From NCBI GenBank assembly GCA_001414485.1, contig LLEY01000004.1:62001-126000 (forward strand): a stretch of DNA of 64,000 nt, written 5' to 3'. Origin of the DNA: Calycina herbarum (taxonomy: Eukaryota; Ascomycota; Leotiomycetes; Helotiales; Pezizellaceae). The notes below the pieces were generated by a model. It did not search any database and had not been told where the DNA came from. It saw only the letters and a list, made by a program, of their open reading frames with translations. A program made the position numbers and the translations under genes. Positions 11,477-22,754 of this stretch are shown here, one piece after another; within the stretch, counting starts at the first letter, position 1; every line of letters starts with the position of its first letter.

Positions 11477-12125
11477 ATGTCCGTCATCGAACAATACAAG
11501 AACCTTCCCAAGGACGCTGCTACTCTCCGTTTCCCCTGACATCCAAGCAACCTGGCCGGAGGCTCACCGCGCTAGCTACGCCAAATTCTGTAGCGCAATT
11601 AAGGGAGAAGGGAGTACAAAGATGAACTGGGCATTGCGAGAGTGGTGCGATATCCCAGACGCACTCTTCGATTTCATCGGGGGATACCTCGCCATCACTC
11701 TAGACCTAGACGCAAACCGTACAATCTGGACCAAGGAAGAGGACCAAGTTTTCCATGTACTTTTTGATCATGTACCACGTCCTAACGGTGACCTCTCAAA
11801 GAAGGAGTGGGCTCAGGTGGAGCAAGGGAACAAGGAGGCAGAGGCGCGAGAGGAGCGAGAGGAGCGAGAGCGCAACACCACTGTTTATCGGACGCGGTAT
11901 GGGGCTCATATCGTCAATCGTAGGCCAGTCTCTCGTCAAGTCTCCCATCGGTTCCTTACTGGTAAGCAGTTGGAGGAGGGGTATGAATTCAGTGACGTTT
12001 TTAAGGAGATTCCTGAGGGTGCTTATGATCACTTGAAGAACGGACCTTTGATTATTAAGGATGGATCATCAAAGGGAGGGGAGCTTTGGGGGAAGTTCAA
12101 GCGGGCTTTTCTCTCCCGTCGTTAA
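11477..12125 (+). CDS. Unknown protein, frame broken after codon 20 (CCC-TGA)
   Basis: The ATG at 11477 has an excellent context (CCACCATGTCC) and opens MSVIEQYKNLPKDAATLRFP, then TGA at 11537-11539. Skipping the single T at 11537 moves into a frame that is open to TAA at 12123-12125, beginning DIQATWPEAHRASYAKF. The joined product would be about 215 aa. The second frame has no ATG before 11622. There is no GT..AG pair that could be an intron of normal size, so the choices are a sequencing indel, a disabling one-base insertion, programmed +1 shifting at CCC-TGA, or translation only from 11622 (167 aa). The body is soluble-looking, with an acidic/Arg coiled stretch (EAREEREERER) near the middle. 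I do not recognise a family. It is the last gene before the RIP-mutated block. Confidence 0.5.
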
Positions 12126-12672
12126 GTCAGCTTTTCCCACAATATTATAGAGAAGTAAATCGTGTAAACTCTACATTTAGTGTAGAATTAATTTTTACCC
12201 TTTACTTTCATTACCCACTTGGGGCACTTCTTGAAATCCCTTAAAGATTCTACCCCTTTATCAATTAATCAATACTACTTAACATTTTCAGCTTTTTGGT
12301 GCTTTTTGTTGTTTTCATATTTCTTACTTGTCTTGGAGTTCTCGCTCCCCTTGAACTTTTAGTCGTAAATTGTTCATAACACCTACTTTGACAGATTTCT
12401 AAAATTATAGTCTTCCTTTGTCTGCTTCATTTGGCATCTGGGAATTTAGCTCCACCCCGCCTTTTAGTTGTTTTATATGATCTAAATAATACTTAGCTAC
12501 CTCATTTTTAGTTAAACAAAGTAGTACAGTCAGTTGCGACTTAAGCTTGAATTTGCCCACTTTTTTTTTAATCCGAGCGTTTTTCGTGCCGTAATCGTGT
12601 CCAGGAGGCTATATAGAAAATTAGCTAAATAACCACTTATTACCTTATACTCCTTGTTCTTGATACTCTAAT
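12126..12672. other. Gene-free transition into the repeat block
   Basis: AT-richer than the genes to the left, but CA and TG still occur, so it is little affected by RIP. I find no convincing frame or repeat. It marks the edge between the gene-bearing segment and the transposon block. Confidence 0.5.
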
Positions 12673-13200
12673 ATGGTTATGAATATGCGCTTACAAGGCC
12701 CTAGGCTAGAGATACCTAAATTACCCCCTCGAGTTAAAAAAGCCACCAAAAAAGCCCTTAAAAAGGCCCCCTCTCCCACCACCGATATGCCACCACCACC
12801 ACCACCAAGGAAGGTTACGATCGATATAGGAGCTTTAGTAAGAGCTAGCTCAAAGGCTCCAGAAGCGCGCCTTCCTAGTAAGAGCCCTTTAACGACCCCT
12901 GGCTCTTGTACGCCCTTAATTGCCCCTCTATCTAAAGCTGCTAAATTGTAATAATCGATCGAGGACGACTATGCAATATATATCGAAGAGGAAAGAGCCT
13001 ATGCTGAAATAGAGAAGGAATATCAGATAATAGACAAGAGAGCGAGAGAGACAGCAAGGGCAAGGGCGAGGAGAGAAGCTAAAGAGGAGGCTGAATATAC
13101 ATCAATCTTTAAGCCTTCGAAGCTTATAGAGGACGATTTTATAGGCTCGTTAGTAAGGTCTAAAAAGAAGAGAACTTTTCTATCTACTGATCTTACTAAG

Positions 13201-13569
13201 TGTGACGGTTTACACCCGAAGAGTACTCGGTCTACCGATCTTCGTGCAAACACGTGACCTCACGTGACAACCTCGGCAATTACCTCACGGCAATCACCTC
13301 ACTCGCAATTACCTCACTTAGCAATCACCTCACCGATCTATGACGAGAGCTCAAGGTTTACTACCTCGGTAATTACCTTAGTAATAAAAGCTATAATAAG
13401 AGCTATAATAACATCTTAGTTCCTTATAGCTTATACTTACTAAGAAACCTCGAAGTAAAGAGTATAAGACCTCTTCTCTCCTACGTAGAATAGACTTCTC
13501 TTCTTAGTTAATTCTTCTTAGAATAAAGATAACCTTATCTATTAACCTCTTTGTATTTAGCTTATAATA
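13201..13569 (+). repeat. 5' LTR of Gypsy-1
   Basis: 369 bp. It starts TGTGACGGTTTACACC and matches 20508-20886 almost only through C/T and G/A differences. It is the less mutated copy and keeps two CACGTGAC boxes, 10 bp apart (13251 and 13261). Confidence 0.88.
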
Positions 13570-16500
13570 TTAGAATTAACTTATCTTTTCTTATATTCGT
13601 TTATTAAGTATATTAGACGAATTATATATAGTAGATTCTACGAACCTTTCTTATATATATAGTATAAGTACGAAAATCCTTTATAGTTAAGATATAAGGT
13701 CTTATATAGAAAGACACGGTTTTATACGACAGTCTTAAGTATATAAGCGACGGCTATAAATACGGAAATATATAGTTTTATATAAAAGCCTTAAGTATAT
13801 AAGCGGCGGCTATAAATATAACAAGTCTAAAGTATATAGTAGATAATATAATAGAGGATATAAACTTAGCAGACGTATAAGGACCTGTATAAGTACCTCC
13901 GTAGTAGTTAATAGATATGTTTAACTAGTAGTAGCGAGAGATATAGCTTCTTACTAAAAGTTAGAACTAATTAATAGCTAATCTTTCTAGCTATTAAGAA
14001 GAAGCCTTTATAAGACTTAAAGGAAGACTTCCTTCTTCTAACCTTCTATAACCTACGTCTATACCTATCTTAATACTAGTATTAGTTACGAATACTAATC
14101 GTAAGCTAAAATACTACCTTCTATACCTAGAAAGATATAATAGAAGTATATCTAACCTCTTCTCTTAATTCGAAGGCCTTTTATAAGCGAAGCTAGAAAT
14201 CGATAGTCTATTAATTAGATAAGAGAAGGAAAGAGTCTAATACGTCTTTAGAAGACTCTTAAGAGATATAGCTATAAGGATTTTTCCTTAGATAGAATAC
14301 ACTTACTTAGAGAATAAGTTTATAATTATAGAATTTTTAGAACAGCTTTATACAGTGTTCTATAACCCTCGGCTATAGTAAAAAGCACTTAGCTAGATTA
14401 ACTAAATAAAGTAAAACTAACGACCTTTTAGTAAATTCCTTAATAAATTCGATTAGCTAATCCTAGAAGCTTCTAGCTAGAGATAGAACGACGTAATTAA
14501 GAAGAGTTACTTAAAAGCTACTCTTAGTATAAAGCTAATTACTATAACTGTTAATATCTAAGAAGACAGTATCTATAATAAGTACTATAAATAATTATAA
14601 ATAATTACTAACTAGCTAAATAAAGTCGCTAATCTTATATCTTAGTAAATAAAGAAGTCTTAAACGATTTTACTTAGAACTAGAACTACGTATAAATCTA
14701 AGAACAGTTTCTTATATAATATAATAAACTAAGAACTAACTATAGTAGCCTCCTCTACTTAACTAAAAGAACTATATTAGAGCTTAGACGAAGTTCTTAC
14801 TAAAAGAAGAAGCTTAGGCTTCTATCTAAGATATAGACTCGAAGGATACTAAGTCTAGAACTATAAGACGAAGATAAAATAGATAACAAAGAAAGTCTAG
14901 ATAGCTTCTATTTAGAAAGAAGACGTTAAGAGAAAAGGAAGAATCGTAGAAGTCTCTAACTCTAATAATTTAGAAAAAGAATAGCTTCTAGTAAAAGACG
15001 CTATTAGAAGTAGAAGAAGGTTTTAAAGAAAGTAGTAGAAGAATAGATTAAGTTCTAAGAGAAGTTAATAACTAGTTCTCTGTTTTTAGTTTCTACGTTA
15101 GTTAATAAAGAATATTTTATAAAGACTCTTCTTAACTCTAGATATTTATTATATAGACTTATTAGCTTCTTCTTTACTACCTAGAATAACCTTTAGTATA
15201 TTTCTATCTTCTTTTAAAAGCTCTCTAGCTTTAATACCTTCTTAGATAATATAGTAATAGAAGTCGCCGCTGTCTCTTTAGATATTAATAAGTACTACGA
15301 AGCTAGGTCGTTTCTTTATATTATTCTTTACTTAGAATTATATAATATAATTCTAAGACTTCTCTAGATTATTAAGTAAGACGCTCGAATTAATAGTTCT
15401 ACTTTAGAATACCTTATTTTCTTAATAAATACGCTTATATAAAATTAAGCTAAAAGACTAGAAGCTAACTACTATATAGACTTCTTAGATTACTAGTCTA
15501 TCTCTATTAAAGCCTTTAGATAATAATAAATAAGTCTTATTAAAACGTATAAGTGTTCTTAGCTAGCTTATAAGATATCGCGAAAGCTCTTAAGAATATA
15601 AAGAAGACGAAGATAGATCTTTAAATAAAGCTACTACTATAGTTCTAGGATTATCTTAGCGCTTTTAGCCTAAAAGACTTAGACAAAGTACCTCCTTTAT
15701 AAGATAATAAAATAGACTCCTAGATTAAACTTATAAAAGAAGATAAAAAGAAAGCTATAGTCTTTTAAAGACTACTTTATAATATATCTTCTAATAAACT
15801 TCTTATTCTTTAAAGAACACTTATAAAGTATATAAACAAAGACTAGATTTAAGTTAGTAACTCTTCTACTACTACCTCTATACTCTTTATACGAAAGCTA
15901 GAAGAAGGTCTATAGTTCTATATTAATTACTATAGTCTAAATAAGATTATACGAAAGGACTAGTATCTACTTCCTCTAATCTATAAAACCTTATAATAAG
16001 CTAGAAAGGTAAAACAGTATATAAAACTTAATATAAGCTAAGCTTTTTACTAAATCTAGATTATAAAAGGAGATAAATAGAAGACAGCTTTTTATATAAG
16101 ATATAGATTATATAAATAGATAGTTACCTCTTTTAGACTTTTAAACGTACTAAGTATATTCTAAAAATACGTTAACTAGATACTATAGAAATACCTAGAC
16201 GACTTCTACTTTGCTTATATAGACGATATTCTAATCTTTATAAATAGAACTTTTAAAGAATATAAAGAATAAGTTAAGCTTATTCTAAAGAAGCTTAAAG
16301 ACGTAAGTCTCTTTCTTAATATCGACAAATACGAATTCTTAGTTATATATATAAAGTATCTAGAGTTTATTCTTAATATTAACTTAGAAGTAGAAATAGA
16401 TATAGAAAAGGTAAAAGTAATCCTTAACTAGAAAGCACCTATAATAGTCAAAGCTATATAAAGCTTCCTTAGTTTTATAAACTTTTACTAAAACTTTATT

Positions 16501-18156
16501 AAAGACTATTCTAATATTATAAGACCTCTTATAGAACTTACTTATAAGAAATACGTGTTTACGTAGACAAACGAATATTAAGACGTCTTTAAACGACTAA
16601 AGTATATATTTACTATAGCCTTAGCTCTTATATAATTTAAGTATAAAAGATAAACGATTATAGAAATAGACTCTTCTAGCGAGTATATTAGTAGCGTACT
16701 TATATAATATAATAATAAAGAACTCTTATAACTCTATACCTTCTTTTTAAAGAAGAACTTATCTACTAAATATAACTATAAAATCTACGATAAAGAGATA
16801 CTAGCTATTATATAGTACCTAGAGACTTAGAACCCCGAGTTATAAAGCGTAGATAGCTTTAAAATTTAAATAGATTATAAGAACCTCGAGTACTTTATAA
16901 TAGTTTAGAAGCTTATAAAATAATAAATATAATAGTCTCTAGCTCTCTTAAAGTATAACTTTATAATTACGTATATTAAAGAGAAAGATAATATTTAAGT
17001 AGATACTCTTTTATAATAAGAATAAGATATACTAAACAACGCTATAAACGAACGAATCGATTATTATACAAAGTAACTTAAGTTTATAAACGAAGAAAGA
17101 TAGACTCTAGAGATTATAAAAGCAAACCTAGTATAGATATAAGAAGCTATATAGACGTAAGAGACAGTTCTAGATAGCGAAAGAACTCTCTAAGAACTCT
17201 AGACAATAGCTAAAAAAGTAGACGTTAATCTTCAAGTAATAAAAGACACTATATAACTAGGTAAAAGAGCGTTCTCTACTAGCTTAAAGCTTAAGATATC
17301 GATATCTAAATATATACTTATAAACGAAGAAAAGCTAAAGTTTAGAAACTAGTTATAGATTCTAAATAACAAAGGACTATATACGAAGATAATCTAGTCT
17401 ATATATGATTTAAAGCTTTATAGTTACTCTAGATAAGAAAGTATAGCCTAGATCCTCTTATAATAATACTTCTAGACTTAGATATTATAAGACGTTTAAA
17501 GGTTTATATAAAACTACGACGCTTATAGAAGGAATAAGACTTAGAGAGACGTATAGTAAGGATTCCTAAAACCTTTATTAGTTCTAAACTAAATCTAGAG
17601 TAAAATTTTAATAGACTTTATAGTTAAGTTACTAGAAAGTAATAGATATATAAACATAGTTATAATTATAAATAAGCTAGGAAAAGGAATAATCTATAAT
17701 AGTTTTAAGAATATTATATCTAAAACGGTTACTAGATAGTTCGTTTAAACCTTCTATTAAAAGTACTATCTACTAAAAGTAATAGTATTAGATTAAGAAA
17801 CGTAGTTTTTAAGCTACTTTTAGATAAGAGTATATTCTCTCTTAAGAATTATATAAAGGCTTTCTACTACTTTTTATCTAGAAATAGATAGATCTATAGA
17901 ATAAATAAACTAGATAATAGAAACCTATTTATAAATGTTCGTAGATTATACTTAAGACAACTAGGAAGAACTACTACTATTTATAGAATTAGTAATTAAT
18001 AACTAAATAGTATTAGCTTCGAAAGTAAGCTCTTTCTTTCTTAAATATAGATATTATACTAAGTCTCTAGATATCTAGTATAAACTCTTAAATAAAGCTA
18101 TACTACGATCGCTAATTTAAAAAGCTAATATAATCGTATAAAAGCTTAAAGAAGTA

Positions 18157-20006
18157 ACGTGTTTCATAAGCGAGCTGGCTATATAAGCGAGCTAGCTACC
18201 TTTAAACTTTATAATAATTATTAACTTCTAGTTATATTATCTCTACTAAACAACGCCTAAATGTCTTCTAACGAAAACAAGATTAACTTAGCTATCTAAG
18301 CACTTGAAAACGACGTGTTAATTACCTAACAAAGCGCTGCGAAGGCTTATAATACCTCTTAATCTACTATTTCAAGCTAACGTACCGGAATCTAACTAAG
18401 ACGCGATTACGAGCCTAATTCGAAGAAACTTACGAAGCTAGAGGAGGAGGCGATAATTAGACATATATTAGAGCAGGATTTAAGAGGGTTTTCGCCTATA
18501 AAGGATATAGTATAAGATATAGCTAATAACTTACTAAAGAAGCGCGACAGGTAGTCTATAGATAGGAACTAGCTAGACAACTTTATTCGACGTATACCTA
18601 AGCTAAAACCTCGATAGAGTCGTTCTTATAATTATTAGCGAGCTTTAACTAAAGATCCGTAGATTATTAGCCTATAGTTTATACTTATATAGTTATTTAA
18701 GAATAAACATAGTATTATAGACGAGGATATATACAATTTCGACGAGACCGGTTTTATAATAGGTGTTATATTATCTTAGCTTATTATTACAAGTTTAGAG
18801 ATACGTAGGAGACGTAAAAAAGTTCAGCTAGGTAATCGCGAATAGGTTATAGTTATTTAAGAAGTTAATATAATAGGTTAGGTAATCCCGCTATTTATTA
18901 TCTTTATAGATAAGGTACTTATATCTTCTTAGTATAAGAACATAGATATACTACGCGACTAGGTTATTAATATTAGTACTAATAGCTAGACAAATAATAA
19001 GCTTAGAGTTATATAGTTAGAGTATTTTAATAAGTATATAAAAGTATAAAGCGTTGAAGGATATAGACTACTGATTATTAATAGTTACGAAAGCTATAAC
19101 TCGCTCGAATTCTAGCGACTTTGCAAAGACTTTAATATTATTACTCTTTATATACCTCTATATTCTTCGTATTTATTATAGCTGCTTAATATTAGCTGTT
19201 TTTCGCTATTAAAGCGAGTATATAGAAATAAGATCTCCGGCTTAGTATATAATTATATTAACTATATTACTAAAGAAACCTTTCTTTAAGCTTTTAAAGT
19301 AGCTTTTATAAAGCTTTTATAAAGGATAATATCTATACGAGTTTTCGAGGTACTAGACTAGTTCTATATAACCTAGAAGTTGTATTATCAAAGCTTGATT
19401 TAAAGCTTCGTATACCGACTCTAGTTATACTAGAAGACACTCTATAGAAGTCTAGAATACTAAGTAACGTACGTGAGATAGAGGCTTAATTAATACTTAT
19501 TCAAGACCGGATTTAAAGACACTAAGACTCATCGCCTAGTTCTATTATTAAGTCTCTTAATCAGCTAGAAAAAGGCTCTACTAGAATAGTATATAATATA
19601 GTATTAATATAGAAAGAAATCACAGATCTTCGCGAGGTAACTAAGGCTGTAACCAAGTATAAGAGTTATAAAAGGAAATATATTCAGAGTTAAGAGACAT
19701 TAACAGTAGAGGAGGTAATTAGTTTAATTACTCCTATAGAAGATAGCGATTAAGAGAGTAGTAGAGAGATAAAAAAGAAGGTTTAAGCAGAGAGATACTA
19801 TAGACGTTATAGTAAAATTAGACATAATTCTCGTACTTATTAAGTAGAAATAGTAGATACTAAAGATAGTAACGACTCTGAATAATCTTATAGTATCTTA
19901 TATAATATAATAGCTTATTCTAGTATTAAGTAATTTATATTTAAAAATAAGTTATTCGGAAAAGTAGCTAGCTCGCTTATATAGCCAGCTCGCTTATAAA
20001 ACACGT
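18157..20006 (+). mobile_element. Fot-1: pogo/Fot1-type DNA transposon inside Gypsy-1
   Basis: 1850 bp, bounded by terminal inverted repeats of about 43 bp (18157-18199 and the complement at 19964-20006) and by TA at 18155-18156 and 20007-20008. Each TIR has two direct copies of an ATAAGCGAGCTGGCT-like unit. Size, TA target and coding content fit the Fot1/pogo branch of Tc1/mariner. Confidence 0.9.
18261..19930 (+). pseudogene. Fot-1 transposase (CenpB-type HTH plus DDE), RIP-inactivated
   Basis: The frame starts ATG at 18261 (MSSNENKINLAI) and goes through an HTH region into NFDETGFIIG at 18735-18764, the first catalytic Asp site of Fot1/pogo transposases. A decayed LYSSYLL.LLNISCF follows, where the family has a PPHSSHLLQPLDVGCF-like segment. 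Many TAG/TAA stops, no net frameshift up to the first motif. The third Asp reads Asn, consistent with a G-to-A RIP change. The 3' end is approximate. Confidence 0.8.
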
Positions 20007-20507
20007 TATAGGAATAAGTATAGTCGGTAATAGCTATTATATAATAAACGATAAAAGATATTATAAATAAAAGAAGATAATAAGTACTAAGCTTTAAAGT
20101 TAGAGACAAAGTCTAGTTAAACCTACGGAACGTTTATATAATAAGAAAGTTAAAGAAGCTTAATATAAAGTAGGCTAAATATATAGTACTAGAAGTAATT
20201 AGAATATATAGTTATTACTTAGATACTTCTCCTAGAATCTACGACGTATTCTACTCTTAGCTTCTATAACTAGTCTTAAATAATCTACTACTAAGTTAAG
20301 TTTAAGACAACGATTAACCTAGACCGGAGATCCTCGAAGACGACTAGGAATACGTAGTAGAAGCGATTCTTAACAAACGTAGAAGACGAGAACGTACTAG
20401 TAAACTACTAGTAAAATAAGAAGGATATACTAAGCTAACCTAGGAGCTTTAAGACGCTCTAGAAGATATAAGAGCTTATAATATCTAGAGAATAAGAGAA
20501 GAGGTAA

Positions 20508-20886
20508 TATAATAGTTTATACTCGAAGAGTACTTAGTCTACCGACCTTCGTATAAATACGTAACCTAACGTAACCTAAAGTAACAACCTCGGTAATTAC
20601 TTTATAGTAATTACTTTACTTATAATTACCTTACTTAGTAATCACCTTACCGATCTATAACGAGAGCTTAAGACTTACTACCTCGGTAATTACCTTAGTA
20701 ACGAAAGCTATAATAAGAGCTATATTAATATCTTAGTTTCTTATAGCTTATACTTACTAAAGACCCTCGAAGTAAGAGGTATAAGACCTCTTCTCTTCTA
20801 CGTAGAATAGACTTCTCTCCTTAGTTAATTCTTCTTAGAATAAAGATAACCTTATCTATTAACCTCTTTATTTTCAGTCTATAATA
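20508..20886 (+). repeat. 3' LTR of Gypsy-1
   Basis: 379 bp, starting TATAATAG where the 5' copy has TGTGACGG. It ends ATAATA, followed directly by the CTAAG duplication. The CACGTGAC boxes are reduced to ACGTAAC here. Confidence 0.88.
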
Positions 20887-21840
20887 CTAAGAGTAATAGT
20901 AATAAAGCCTAAAAGACTCCTAGAAAGAAGACTCTCTTAAAAGCCTTAAAAGCCTCGAAAGCGAAAGCGCTACTTATAGTAATTAAAGTAAAGACGTACG
21001 TAGATAGTATATAAGAGAGAACTCTTAATAAGCTCTTAAACTTAGAGCTTAAGAATCGAGAGGTAGATTTTAATTATATAGTTATAAATATATATCGAGT
21101 AGTAGATAGATTTATTAATAGCCGTTTTAGACGTAATCGAAAGCGCTGAGATTCTAATTATTAGACAGCTATCTAAGATATAAAGAGTAATCCTAAAAGA
21201 TATAATATTAGTAATTAGAGAGATTAAGAGGACTTTAAGAAGGCTCTAGAATATACTAAGGTAATTAGAGAGAAGACAATCTAGTACGTTTTAGTAGTAT
21301 ACTATAGTATAGCTAACGATTCTAATAATTCTATTAATTTAAAGATTATAAAGGCTCTTAGGAAAGAGAGCGCTAAAAAGCCTAAGAGCGTTACTAATAT
21401 ATATAATAAAGCGGTAAACAACTTAAGTAACGAGACTGATTTATTCTCTACTAAAACTTCGAGCGATAACGATAGTAAAGCTTAGAGGTGTATAGATAAG
21501 AAGATAGTATAGAAGGCGGCGGCGGCGTCTCACTTACGTAAGAGAAAGAGAGATAAAAGGAATACTTAAAAGAAGACGTAAAAGGCAAAGAGAGCCTAAT
21601 CTACTATAATAAGTAGGCAGCTTAACGATTTAGCGATTAAGAGAGCGTCGTAAGTAGAAGTACTAGAAGCGATAGTAGAGATTTAAAAGAACTTTTAATA
21701 TACTAAAGATATATATACTAACTTCTCTAGAACGTGCTATATATAACCGACTACTCTTAACTACTTTATAATAAGGTATTCAGATATAAAATTATAGGCG
21801 AAGAGGGTATATAGAGGCTAGAGATTAATAAGTACTTCTT

Positions 21841-22287
21841 TATAACGAAACTTTATATAAACTAAACAAAGATAACTAAGTCTCGAAGGTTAGTATACTA
21901 ATAAGAAGTATAGATACGCCGGGTTATTTACTTAGAAGTAAACTCGTTACTTATATCAAAGATATTAAATAAGATAATAAAATTAATAACTAAAGTTAAG
22001 TACGAAGCTTCTATCTAATAGTAGACGTGCTAGTTCTATATAGAATCTCTTATACTACTTAGATCTCTATATAAGCCTAGATCTCTAGATCTCTTTAGAT
22101 CTTTTAAGAGATCTAAGAGGATCTATTATATAACTTCTAATAGTTATCTAATAATAAAATCCTAAAACTCTTAAATATCTTTTATATTACTAATTTCCTT
22201 CTATATTACCTTCTAACTCTAGATATTATATCTTATTCTATTAGAGCGCTATCTAGACTACTTACTACGTAACCGTGATTCGTAATA
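21841..22287 (-). repeat. 3' LTR of Gypsy-4 (B type)
   Basis: 447 bp, same length as its partner at 61786-62232. The 200 bp at its left end match the Gypsy-2/3 LTRs, while the rest is different. Gypsy-2 sits directly at its right edge. Confidence 0.88.
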
Positions 22288-22292
22288 CTATC

Positions 22293-22754
22293 TGTTACGA
22301 ATCACGTGCTAGTACGTAAAGAAGTGAAGTCTAGGCGATACTCTAATAGGACAAATATTATTATAACTCTGAAAGAAAGAAGAGATTAAATATAAGAGGA
22401 CATATAATCCTAGAGATCTTATTATAGTTATATTATATAACTCGGTTAGAAGCAGTTAGGTAATAGAGTCTAGTTTTAAGAAGCTCTAGAAATAGAGTCG
22501 GACTCTATCTTTAGAACTCCTACTAAGTAGGACTCTAATATAAACGAAGGTTCTATATAAGACTAGCACGTCTGCTATTAGATAGAAGCTTCGTACTTAA
22601 CTTTAGTTATTAATCTTATTATCTTATTTAATATCTTTAATATAAGTAACGAGTTCACTTCTAAGTAAACAACCTAGTGTATCTATACTTCTTACTTATA
22701 TACTAACCTTCGAGACTTAGTTATCTTTATTTAGTTTATTTAAGTTTTATTATA
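22293..22754 (+). repeat. 5' LTR of Gypsy-2 (A type)
   Basis: 462 bp, beginning TGTTACGAATCACGTGCTAG, which keeps an ATCACGTG box. It matches 35087-35548 and, in reverse, both Gypsy-3 LTRs. Confidence 0.9.

Larger units (their letters stand above)
13570..20507 (+). pseudogene. Gypsy-1 gag-pol remnant
   Basis: Decayed polyprotein, readable in stretches: RT palm with YIDD at 16216-16227, RNase H about 16600-16990, integrase about 17570-18150, chromodomain about 20349-20470. Nearly all stops are TAG or TAA at former Gln/Trp codons. Fot-1 separates the integrase core from its C-terminal part. No functional product is possible. Confidence 0.75.
13201..20886 (+). mobile_element. Gypsy-1: Ty3/gypsy chromovirus-type LTR retrotransposon with nested Fot-1
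   Basis: Flanked by CTAAG at 13196-13200 and 20887-20891, it interrupts the lysine-rich ORF. Without Fot-1 it is about 5.8 kb. The internal region reads, with many RIP stops, reverse transcriptase with YIDDILIF (16216-16239), RNase H, and integrase (17790-18150, the STAFHPETDGQTER-like region in decayed form). Fot-1 cuts the integrase tail. After it come 20009-20507, with a C-terminal chromodomain around 20349-20470 (EYVVEAILN...LLVK.EGY). Domain order RT-RNaseH-IN identifies Ty3/gypsy; the chromodomain points to a chromovirus. Confidence 0.88.

Noticed and set aside
11477..12125. Ornithine decarboxylase antizyme, suggested by the CCC-TGA +1 shift
   Set aside because: The downstream protein shows none of the antizyme C-terminal features I know; only the shift context is similar.
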